Shown: positions 55,446 to 64,000 of the stretch, piece by piece
Layout: each line of letters begins with the position of its first letter
Numbering within the stretch: position 1 is the stretch's first letter
Origin: Periplaneta americana
Lineage: Eukaryota; Arthropoda; Insecta; Blattodea; Blattidae
DNA: 64,000 nucleotides
Direction of reading: 5' to 3'
Assembly (NCBI RefSeq): GCF_040183065.1
Contig: NW_027185499.1
Span: 1,488,001-1,552,000 of the forward strand
Notes under the pieces: model-generated
Database searches by the model: none
What the model was told of the DNA's origin: nothing
The model's input: only the letters and a program-made list of their open reading frames with translations
Made by a program: the position numbers and the translations under genes

Positions 55446-56118
55446 TTGGTTGGTTGGTTTGTAGCCAAAGTTCTGGTATCATGGCAATGAAGCCATTAGC
55501 TCTCTTGCAGTCTAGTATTTTTCCGTGATGTTGAGGTGAACAGGCAAGGCATCTCAATTTTCCAGGTGGTACTTATCCATGATTACGTCCTTTCCACATA
55601 ACACACAATTGGGTAAGAGGGAGATGCTGATTCTATGTAAATGAGCTGCCAAAGAATCATGCCCGATCAGAAGGTAGAAGGCTGTCACTGCTGAATTTCT
55701 TGGTTCTTCAGGGATGATGTTTATATTTTGGAGGAGGGGTTCCCATGATTTATCTTTAGCTGATTCCTTTATTCTGTTCAGAAATTTTTGTTTGTATTGA
55801 ATTTTTTTATTTAATGAGACAGAAATAAATGATTTTTGAGTAACATGTTTTGTGTTACGGTGCAGCCTTTTGCAGCCAGTTGCCCACCAATTCATTCCCT
55901 GTAATGCGCAGTGCGCTGGAACCTATTGCACAACTATTTTCTTGCCAGTTTTTGGAGCTGCTTGATCAGGGTGCAGCACTGAGAAGTTGTGTGGAGTCCT
56001 TCCTGACTTCTTTATAGAGAAAAATTTATAAGTTCCTCCAGCTCCTGCAGCATCAAAATCGGTTAGTAAAGATCAATCGCTGTAAATGTGTAGCCAGGTT
56101 TCACAACGATATTTGCTA
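55446..56118 (-). mobile_element. I/R1-like LINE 3' end (RNase H to tail)
   Basis: On the minus strand: WLHIYSD at about 56105 (RNase H start), DAAGAGGTYKFFS, VPAHCALQGNEL (last RNase H motif) with one frame change, then the 113-codon frame 55554-55895 (NWWATGCKRLHRNTKH, FYLLIGHDSLAAHLHRISIS, LPNCVLCGKDV). The tail is (AACC)n at 55439-55456. Same family type as 35818-36830; 5'-truncated. Confidence 0.82.
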
Positions 56119-56387
56119 TTAATTATTTTGCTACATTTGGATTTGTATCGTTTTTAACAATTGTTTATTGTTAGTAAAATAACATGTGCAAAAATACACT
56201 CTTAATTCTTACCTGAAGGAGTAAAAAACTCGTGCTCAGGGAGTTATCTAAACACATACTTAACACAAACAAAGATAATTATTTGACACAAAGTGGGTCA
56301 AGAAAAAAACAATTATAGGAATAAAATACAATTTCAATTTTAACAATTTAAATCATACAAATACATACACATATTAAATTAACATAC
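56119..56387. other. No gene seen
   Basis: AT-rich; left flank of the mariner. Confidence 0.45.
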
Positions 56388-56389
56388 TA

Positions 56390-57287
56390 GGGTTGGATAA
56401 AAAGTAATGGCAACAGTTCGATATTTCTGACATGGCTTTATTCACAGGGGTACAACATTTACGTACCTTCTATATAGTCGCCCCCCTTATTTATTACCTT
56501 TTGCCAAATGTTTGGAAGGCGTCGTACACCATCAGCGTGTCCATCTTTGTTGATGTTCTGTATTGACCACCCTAAAGTATGGATAAGTTCATCTCTGATA
56601 TTGTATCGGGTCCCTCGCAGTGGTTCTTTCACTTTGGTGAAAAGATCGTAATTGCATGGATCATATCGGGTGAGTACGGTGGATGTTCCAGTAGTCCGCG
56701 CTTTCCGTCTGCCTTGGAGGTACAGCGTGGTGCAGTATTACCCCATCAATGTCATATGCCACAATGAACATCTTCACAGCACTTTGTGTAGGGCGCACTT
56801 TCTTTGGACAAGGAGAACCAGGATGCTTCCATTCATTTGATTGACATTTCAAGTTTGGTTCATACGAGCGAGTCCAGGTTTCGTCCATAGCGACGATTCG
56901 TCCAAGAAAGTCGTCACCTTCCCTTTGGTACCGGTGCAACAAGGCCTTCGCGGAACGCTTTAACCCATCATGCAACTGTGCGATATGGCAACGCTGCATC
57001 GCCACATGCTTCACGCAGTCCCTGAAAACATTCTTGTGCACTATGACCTCGTGCCATTTCAATTTTGATCCAGGAATGTTGCTCTAGTATTGTAAGTATG
57101 GTCGTAGGGTGCTCGCACTATCCCTATGAAAGTGAACGTTCTACACACTGCAGTAAATTGATGGAGTATTGTCGCCGCTGGCTGCACTAACTCATCTAAC
57201 AGTCCTTGTTCATGTCCACACAGCTGGCAGCTCTCGAATGCACCATCGTCACGTGACAGCAGTGCTGCCATTACTTTTTATCCAACC
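56390..57287 (-). mobile_element. mariner-type element with internally deleted transposase
   Basis: Ends GGGTTGGATAAAAAGTAATG and, inverted, GGTTGGATAAAAAGTAATGG, with TA on each side (56388-56389 and 57288-57289). Minus-strand frame 56661-57062: HIAQLHDGLKRSAKALLH, IVAMDETWTRSYEP (first catalytic Asp), SNEWKHPGSPCPKKVRPTQS, MFIVAYDIDGVILHHAVPP. Then a jump to the C-terminus (PCNYDLFTKVKEPLRGTRYN, LPNIWQKVINKGGDYIEG) in a different frame at about 56680-56470. The second Asp region is deleted, so the element (898 bp against about 1.3 kb) is dead. It inserted into the 3' coding end of the LINE at 57290, at a TA. Confidence 0.9.
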
Positions 57288-57289
57288 TA

Positions 57290-58018
57290 TGTATATTCTT
57301 TAAAAATTAAATTCCTAACGCTACTTTTGAAATTTTTTATACTAAAATTTTCCAAATTTGGGTATTTTTCAATTATTTTATTGTATAACCTTGGACCATA
57401 GTAGGTATCATAGCTAAGAGCTGGGCTTGTTAAACACTTCGTTTCCTCTAGTCGTATAAAATCGGATCTTTTAGTTACATATTTATGATGATACAATTTG
57501 AATTTATTACGATTTTTATCTATGAAGTTTAATAAGGCAATATAGTAAATCTGTTTAATTTTCAAAACATTAAAATCAGTGAACAAAAGCTCGGATGAGT
57601 AATCAATTGGTTTATTTTAATTATTCTTTTCTGAATAAGTATTAGTGGAGTGAAATTAGAATTACAAGCATTTCCCCATCCTAAAATTCCACATTGGAGA
57701 ATGGATTGAAATAAAGCTAAGTAAATGAGACGAAAAAAATATTGACTGGTAAATATGACTGAAGTATAACAAAGATATAAAGTTTTACGTAATCTATTGC
57801 ATGAATATGTAATACGTTTATTCCATCGTAAATGTTGGTCAATTGTAATGCCTAAATACCTAACTTCTGAGGATTCGGTTAATATAGGACATTCACAATT
57901 TTAAGAAGAACAATAAGAATGATGAATTTTGAGCCTACAAGAAGATTGAGGAGATTTAAGACCATTGGACCTTAGTGAAAACGGAACAACAGTTGTTTTG
58001 GATATGTTTAAGGGAAGA
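57290..58018 (-). mobile_element. CR1-like LINE C-terminal fragment
   Basis: Minus strand: LNISKTTVVPFSLRSN, SSEVRYLGITIDQHLRWNKR, FFRLIYLALFQSILQCGILG and, in the 99-codon frame 57287-57586, the closing block SPALSYDTYYGPRLYNKIIE, NLENFSIKNFKSSVRNL. YLGI.ID..L.W and (Y)GPRLYN are typical of CR1/Jockey-type RT C-termini. 5'-truncated; its last codons abut the mariner. Confidence 0.72.
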
Positions 58019-59193
58019 GCATTTGGTTTGGTTTGGTTCCAATAAGTTGTTTCCAGTTTGAATAGTTATGTATTCCAAGGGATTTTGTCGGATTTGTGAC
58101 ATTTCAATGTTAGTTTGGGGAATGAGATGCGTTTGTAATCTTTTAACTTTCTGCATAAATCCTTCTTGTGTGTTTAATTTAGTAACTTAGGGAAGATTTT
58201 GTATTTTCTCCAATAGTCTGCATTAGACAGTCTAATTAATTTCTCATACCGGATTTCTGCTTGTTCTTGAAAGTCGTGTATCAGTGGCTTTTGTTGAGTA
58301 AGTTGTCTCATTGAATCTGTTGGTGTGGATTTCCCTGCACCTATAATTAAATGTACTGCTTGGTTTTGAAATTTTTCTATTTTATTTCATTGTTGTGGGG
58401 TGCATGTGATGAGTATTTCACTACAATATTTGAGGACAGGTTTCATGTACATATAAGTGGAATTTAGTGTACCGGTACATCTCTGGCTTCCCCATTTGCA
58501 GCCAGCTAATCTTTTTAACAGATTTAATCTCTTTTTGGCTTTTTCTATTACAGTATTAATATCATCTTTTCAAGATAATTTGTTACCAGTATCAAATATG
58601 ACTCCTAGATATTGTGAATTGATTGCTCTTTGTAAGGGAAGTCCATTAAGCTTGATGTTTATGTTAACTGGTTTAGTGACATTTGTGAATATTTGATATT
58701 TAGTTTTGTCTGCATTTACTTGTATTAGGTTAGTAGAGCACCAATATTCCAATTTAGTGATAGCTGTGTTAATTTGGGTTTCCAATGACTTGAGCTTATT
58801 CTTTGGTTTTGAAATCCAGATGACGAGGTCATCAGCAAAAAAGCAAACTTTACTTTTTTGCCAAATATTTAGGAAGATCGTTGATAAATATATTAAATAA
58901 TGTTGTAGTCAACACTGCTCCTTGAAGTACACCCATAGCTGTGTGTTTGTATTTTGAAAACTATGACTGATATTTAACTGTGTTGAATCGCTGTGTGATA
59001 AAGTCTTGTAACTAACAGAGCATATTACCTCAGATTCCTATTTTGTGCAATTTGTCTACAAGCTTAGGCTACTCCTCCATATGCTGTCATAAGCAGATTT
59101 GAAATCAACGAAAACAACTGCAGTATGTTCTTTTTTGTTCATGGCTTCTTTAATACCCTGACTGAAATAAACAACTTGTTCGTTAGGTGAGTG

Positions 59194-59338
59194 CAGTGGT
59201 GATATTCGGCCGGCTCGCACCAGTATTGACGAACCGGTTGTTAAATTTTTCTAGGTAATATTTGCAATTACCATGGACATATACAGTATATGTTTAACAT
59301 ACATTACTGATTGTTAAACTTTTTGAATATCATCACTG
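59194..59338. mobile_element. 145-bp hAT-type MITE with perfect TSD
   Basis: Ends CAGTGGTGATATTC and GAATATCATCACTG are inverted repeats. Perfect 8-bp duplication GGTGAGTG at 59186-59193 and 59339-59346. Non-coding. It sits in the reverse-transcriptase coding region of the LINE. Confidence 0.93.
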
Positions 59339-59753
59339 GGTGAGTGGTATTGTATAAAGCAAGGGCGTGCAGTGTAATTTTTGTGTGGGTAAGCTCTGAA
59401 GTTTTCTTATTGACATTTCTTTTATACATATTAGTCATGACTTATGAAACTTACAGCTTTTCTAAATATATATATACATACAGTGTGATTAACGAGGATT
59501 TACCGTCCCTTACGGAGCTTATTTTTAGCTTCAGAAAACTAGCCAATTAAAGAAATGGCACTTCTGAATAGTTCATTCTCTATTTGTAATATTTTTTTCC
59601 CGTAAAACTAAAGAAAAAAGGTATTTTACTAACAACTTCAAATTGATGTAACTCTGAAAATATTGTGATTAGAACAAACGTTTATATGACTTTTTTCTCA
59701 GAATGTCTTCGCAAATAAGCTCCATAAGTGACTGTAAATCCTCGTGAATCACC

Positions 59754-59754
<1 letters not shown>

Positions 59755-59799
<45 letters not shown>
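59755..59799. repeat. (TA)n microsatellite
   Basis: About 21 TA units inside the hAT, 3' of its transposase. Confidence 0.95.
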
Positions 59800-59801
<2 letters not shown>

Positions 59802-60001
59802 TGTTTTAGCTACAGTACTACAAAATGTTAATAAATAATATTATAGCATTCTTTCATTAGGCTTACTTACATGTAATATGGCGATGAACAGCAACGACAG
59901 TAGCTGTAGAAATGTATTACAGTACTTATAAGTAAAGTCCATTCTTCTTTCTTGTTTTGTGAACTTTTTGATTACATCTTCATAAAATGTGGCAGATTGT
60001 A

Positions 60002-61920
60002 TCACTTATGAAGAAGTCCCTTTTCAATGGATAGAAGTGCTAACCCGTTAAGACGTTCTTGGCTTTGTGTTGATCACTGGTATGATTTTATTCTTCTAAG
60101 TGCAGAGAATGTTCGCTCTACGGAAGCTGTGGTGCTAGGGATAGTGACAATAAGTAATCCAAGTTTATAGACTTCTGGTAATGCTGTGTCAAGTTGTTTT
60201 TTCTTGAGTATATTAACACCTGGTACGGATGTTGTCCAGAAAATTCATCATAAGAGTAGAGCACAATGAGTTCATTTTTCAGACTGATAAAATCAAACGT
60301 GTCCGACTGATTTTCTTTCAAAATGTTAAATATAATAGCAGGAAAGTTCACCCTAAATTCTTCGTACTTCTGAGGTTGTAACAAAGCCACAAAGTTTAAG
60401 TTATGCATAGAACTAAATCTTTCGTCAATTTGAAAAACTATTGTATCGATTATCTCAATGTAAAGGGCCTTTCTTGCAACTTCAGGGTCTTGTTCTGTGC
60501 GACGACATTTACTTGGAGTTCCATCATCTTCATGGTGGTAAACTACAGTTTCTATCCTTATAGAATCCCAAAATTTTCTGAGATTTTGGATATGTCTTTT
60601 TTGTTTCTGTAATTTTTTCACAGCAATGCTGAATATCTAAAGATTTGAACTGTAGTATATTGAAAAGTATGTCAGTGTAGCTGAATATCTTACTGAAAAT
60701 AACTAATAACAGTGATGTCTCAAAACTGGTCAGAAATGTAAGGAAGCCTTGTGCAGTAACAACTGTTACACTGTCCCAGGTAGAACTGTCTTCTAATATG
60801 TCTTGAAAAAATCCAATGAATTCATCCCTATGTTCCTTTACAGTCTGAATAAGACGCGGTGTGAAATTCCATCTAGTTGGAGCATGTCTAGGCATTTTCT
60901 TTGAGGTATATTCCTTAAGCCGTTGTTCTTTTGGATGATTTACTGAAGAAAGAACCCAAACCAGTTAAAGTCTGTAAAAATATTCTGCTCTCTTTCAAAC
61001 ACGTAAGTGATTGGGGCAAGATTAAATTTAATTTATGACAAACAGTGCACAAATATTGCCTTAGAATATTTTTCAAGAAATTTAGTTCTCAGACCATTTG
61101 TGTGACCAGCCATGACAGCAGCTCCATCGAACGTTTGAGCAACGAGCTTGTTGCTTATGTCATACTCAGTGGCTATACTTTGGACATGTTCGAATAAACC
61201 ACTAGCAGATCTATCATTGCTTACATCAGTAAAACATATGAATCTTTCATTAATCTCACCATTCTCTGAATCAACATACCTAAGAGTGGTTGAAAGCTGG
61301 GATGCATTCATAATGTCTGAAATTTCGTCTAGCATGATTGCAACAAATGACGTTTTTGAAAGTTCTTGTTTTATGTTATCCATAACAACATCACTTACAG
61401 CGAGAATCAAATCATTCTGTATTCGATTTGAAGTTCCGCGGAACGTGGCAGAAGTTTCCAGATGATGGCTGAGGGTTAAGTCATATTTTGCAAGGTAATT
61501 GAGCGCACCTAAATATACTCCTTTGTTAACTGCCTCTTCTGACTCACAATGACCACGAAATGGCAATTCCTGTATGGCTAGAAAATAGATTGTATCAATT
61601 AACCTCTTCAATATTTCCCTGTTCTTTCGCATCATTTCATTGTGTTGCTCGACAGTGACACGAAGTTGTGAATCTGACTGTACATCTATTCGAGATGATC
61701 CAAATGACTTAAATTGTAAAACACTAAAAATATGTGCCTGTGACTTTTCATGTTTATTAATGGCATTGTGCAGATTTTTCAGATTATCATAACCATTATT
61801 TTTAGACCAAACTGTTTCTTTTTTAGAAAACATAAGACAGGGCCAGTGAAAGAGTTTATTTAATTTCGCACTTCCTGCAATCCACTGAGTTCGGACGCTT
61901 GAAAATATCGAGTATATTCT
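60002..61920 (-). pseudogene. hAT transposase (TTF-finger, ZMYM1-like)
   Basis: Minus strand. TTF-finger C-terminus at about 61910-61830 (LFHWPCLMFSKKETVW). Frame 61033-61833 (266 codons): NLHNAINKHEKSQAH, LAIQELPFRGHCESEE (the RGH.E hallmark), VAIMLDEISDIMNASQLS (first catalytic Asp), AQTFDGAAVMAGHTNGLR (second), FVHCLS. A one-base loss near 61033 shifts the frame. Frame 60530-60895 has APTRWNFTPRLIQTVKE. Frame 60118-60621 continues to APQLP. The last block, in another frame at 60005-60125, is SVERTFSALRRIKSYQ and RLNGLALLSIEKGLLHK (dimerisation). At least three frame changes and one stop, but every domain is present, so decay is recent compared with the 20-kb relic of the same group. Confidence 0.88.
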
Positions 61921-63199
61921 TTTCCTTTGTCTTTATGAGCTGCAAAAAGCGTTGGCATTTCAGGACATGATCAATCACTTAGTATTATGTTTAATTTTTC
62001 TTCTAAAGAATGTAATCGAAATGTGTGTTTCAATAATTGTTCAATAGGACATAATGAATCACCCATTCTTAATCAATACCGTATTTAGCTTATACACAGA
62101 AAACTACGACATAAATTGTCACTCACAAAGAAACAAAATCTTCAAATAACTGAAAGATCCTGAACACTATCTCAATTGACAAACAAATCTCATGTTTCAC
62201 ACACACTGCCAAATTCTACACTGGTATTCTTCTGCAGGAAGTCAAGTCTGGACAAGCGATAATCCCAGCGCTTATTCTTGCTGTGTACTGGCGTATAGGC
62301 AATACAGTGGTATACGAGGAAATTTTCCATCCTTGTCTACTGTCTGCGCATGCACCAGCACTGTAAAATGAGGCTTCAGGCAAGCTGTGAACGAAGAGCT
62401 GTCTTACTGCAGAAATATAGTTAATCCAGAACACTTATATATAAAGTGCAGAATACACTTTATTAAAAAATGTTCATCTATAAGCTGAATGAGATAAAAT
62501 TGATACATTAATTTGAAGTGTGTCTACTAGGGTATGCGGCGCTTACCCCACTTGCCCTAAATGCACGCCCCTGGTATAAACCCAGATTGCTGTTTTGAAA
62601 ACAAGTTGTTGGATTCAAGGAACCAATTGTGACGTGCAGCAATTCATTCTTTCCATATTTTCCATATCTGGCTTGTAAGAGAAATAGGTGTGTAGTTATT
62701 AATATTAGATGAAGTTTTACCTTTCTTCAAAATGGGTATAATACTGGTAATGATTTTCTTTTTCAGTTAGCAGATGCTGGTACTGTAAAACTTGTCTCCA
62801 AGGTTCTTGATAAATTCTGAATGAATTAAATCTGGACCAGAGACTTCATTGCATTTAAGAGTCCCAATAGCTGCATCTAGTTCATGGATTGTGAAACTAA
62901 CAACAAACACTTCTCTTGTGTTTCATGTAAACACACCTCTTTTGCTCATCTTGATATTTTTTCATGTTTTTTTCTAACTTTTTGTGAGTTGTTGTGATTC
63001 TATATATTATTGTATATGTACTTAAAAAGGCGTTTGCAATAACCTGGGGGTCTGTTAGTTGTGTATTTTTGTAAATTATAAGTGAATTACTTGGTGGATT
63101 ACTCTTTGTGATATTAGATATAAATTCGGGTAAGCTTTTATACCATCTTTTCTATACCGGTAGTCCATTTTAGAGATAAAATTGTTAAAACATTGCCTA

Positions 63200-64000
63200 C
63201 AAGGGCGCACCCACGGGGGGGGGGGGTCCGGGCCCGATGGACCCCCCCCCCCCAAAGTTGTAACATTACTACTGAATTTTTAAGCGTTGATAGCATATAA
63301 TTCCGTTTACTCTAATTTCACCGAAATGATTCACGTCCATGTACAGTACGTAACACTTCTGATTTTTCCTGCTAGCCAAGTCCATCTAATGGCATCCTAC
63401 TATAATCGTTGGTAGCTAGAGCTCTCTGCTGCTGAAAACGTAGCCGAGTGCCATCAGCCAACAAAGAATGCACAATTCTGTACTCGCTGTGTTCCAACCA
63501 TCACGTTGTCATCACTGCTTAGCAGATTGAGTTCAATGTTGCCAAAGTATCTATCATTGATTATAATAAGTATTGGCGGTATTTGACTGGTCTGTGTTTG
63601 ATTTTCCAAGTATTTGTGTCTTGAAGAATTATTAATGTGAAGTTGTGAAAACTGTTATGTGATATATTAACTTAATAGTAGTATTAGCACAAGTGCTCAC
63701 AATGCAAAAACATAAAATTACCAGTTTTTTCAGCTCGGTTCCATCAAAGGTGGCTAAGTGCAATATTGAGACTGTACCTAACCTACAACCAACGAGTTAG
63801 AAAGAGAAAGATATAGAGTGGTCATTGCCCCACCATGTTTGAAGAAAATTGAACGACCATTGGTAATGAACTTATGCGCCCAAAACAAAGTGGGCGTTGT
63901 GATAACTGACATTAGAATCGTCAGCTGTCTTAATTTCGTTTGCATAAATCAGTTAAACTGAAGTGGAAAAACCTAGTATTTCGTCAAATACGTGATAGGA
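63200..64000 (+). mobile_element. 5' end of another hAT, runs off the window
   Basis: Begins CAAGGGCGCACCCACGGGG, like the ends of the hAT at 59360-62573 and the CAGGGGCG-type termini of this group, and directly truncates the LINE at 63199. A G-run/C-run near-palindrome follows (63210-63253). An ATG at 63702 starts MQKHKITSFFSSVPSKVAKC, like the N-terminal KITSFF-type motif of ZMYM1-like hAT transposases, ending in a TAG after 32 codons. The remaining sequence has no clear coding. The other terminus and TSD (expected ATTGCCTA) lie outside. Confidence 0.6.
63209..63253. repeat. G-run/C-run near-palindrome at hAT terminus
   Basis: A run of about 12 G, then TCCGGGCCCGATGGA, then about 13 C. The arms can pair as a hairpin. 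Confidence 0.9.

Larger units (their letters stand above)
59360..62573 (-). mobile_element. TTF-finger hAT, 3.2 kb
   Basis: Ends CAAGGGCGTGCA (left) and, inverted, CAGGGGCGTGCA (right). The 8-bp duplication GTATAAAG / GTATAAAC (59352-59359 and 62574-62581) matches 7 of 8, the last base being changed. Transposase relic on the minus strand at 60002-61920. It lies 21 bp from the MITE inside the LINE. Confidence 0.92.
58020..63199 (-). mobile_element. I/R1-like LINE, interrupted by MITE and hAT
   Basis: Reading 63199 down to 58020 with the two insertions (59194-59338 and 59360-62573) removed gives RT blocks in order: KSLPEFISNITKSNPP, the PGPD-like region, IIPILKKGKTSSNINNYTPI, NNLFSKQQSGFI, EQVVYFSQGIKEAMNKKEHT, AVVFVDFKSAYDSIW, then EYWCSTNLIQVNADKTKYQI and INSQYLGVIFD, and a C-terminal stretch ending with (CAAAC)-like repeats at about 58020. 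Stops are present in several places. The catalytic FADD is not clearly visible: the region near 58820 reads FADDLVIWISKP-like in one frame. Related to 36190 and 55446. The right edge is cut by the hAT at 63200. Confidence 0.8.

Noticed and set aside
56579-56840. Plus-strand frames in the mariner
   Set aside because: Antisense to the transposase fragment on the minus strand.

Overview
This is a piece of an animal genome, almost certainly an insect and most probably a cockroach (Periplaneta-like). The identification rests on recall: the C-terminal sequence of the commonest LINE, the tRNA-derived SINEs ending in an AGCGTCGTTAAATAA-like tail, and the very frequent TAGGCCTA octamer are all familiar from American cockroach sequence. 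No search could be run. I see no convincing complete host gene. The window is AT-rich intergenic or intronic DNA built up by repeated transposon insertion, and nearly every coding signal is a broken transposase or reverse transcriptase.

Layout. 0-20 kb: sparse DNA with SINEs, three copies of a 182-bp hAT-type MITE, other terminal-inverted-repeat (TIR) elements, and short 5'-truncated LINE copies. 20-27 kb: a hAT transposase relic split by a LINE. Its 3' part (895 bp) is present twice as direct repeats flanking a Mutator-like transposase relic. 28.7-31 kb: a P-element/THAP9-like transposase relic with a SINE inserted in it. 32-37 kb: a tandem pair of tRNA-related repeats, a MITE, a SINE and an RNase H-bearing LINE. 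37.4-54.7 kb: a nested composite, bounded by hAT-type TIRs and a perfect 8-bp target-site duplication (TSD) 17.3 kb apart. It contains a BED-finger hAT (itself split by a LINE), a Tc1 element whose TIRs lie 12.8 kb apart, two LINEs, a second BED-finger hAT, and an intron-containing DDE transposase-like pseudogene. 54.9-57.3 kb: a MITE, a LINE and a mariner. 57.3-63.2 kb: LINE sequence into which a 145-bp MITE and a 3.2-kb TTF-finger hAT were inserted. Removing both restores a continuous reverse-transcriptase reading frame. 63.2 kb to the end: the start of another hAT.

The genes do not form a pathway. Their relation is historical: the nesting, matching TSDs and frame restoration give a relative order of insertion. 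Strongest results: the 17.3-kb nested composite; the LINE/MITE/hAT nest at 58-63 kb; the ~99% identical direct repeats around the Mutator-like relic; the multi-exon DDE pseudogene; and several short TIR families with verified TSDs. Clade names (RTE-like, I/R1-like, PF20700-like and so on) are from memory of family motifs and need a library search.
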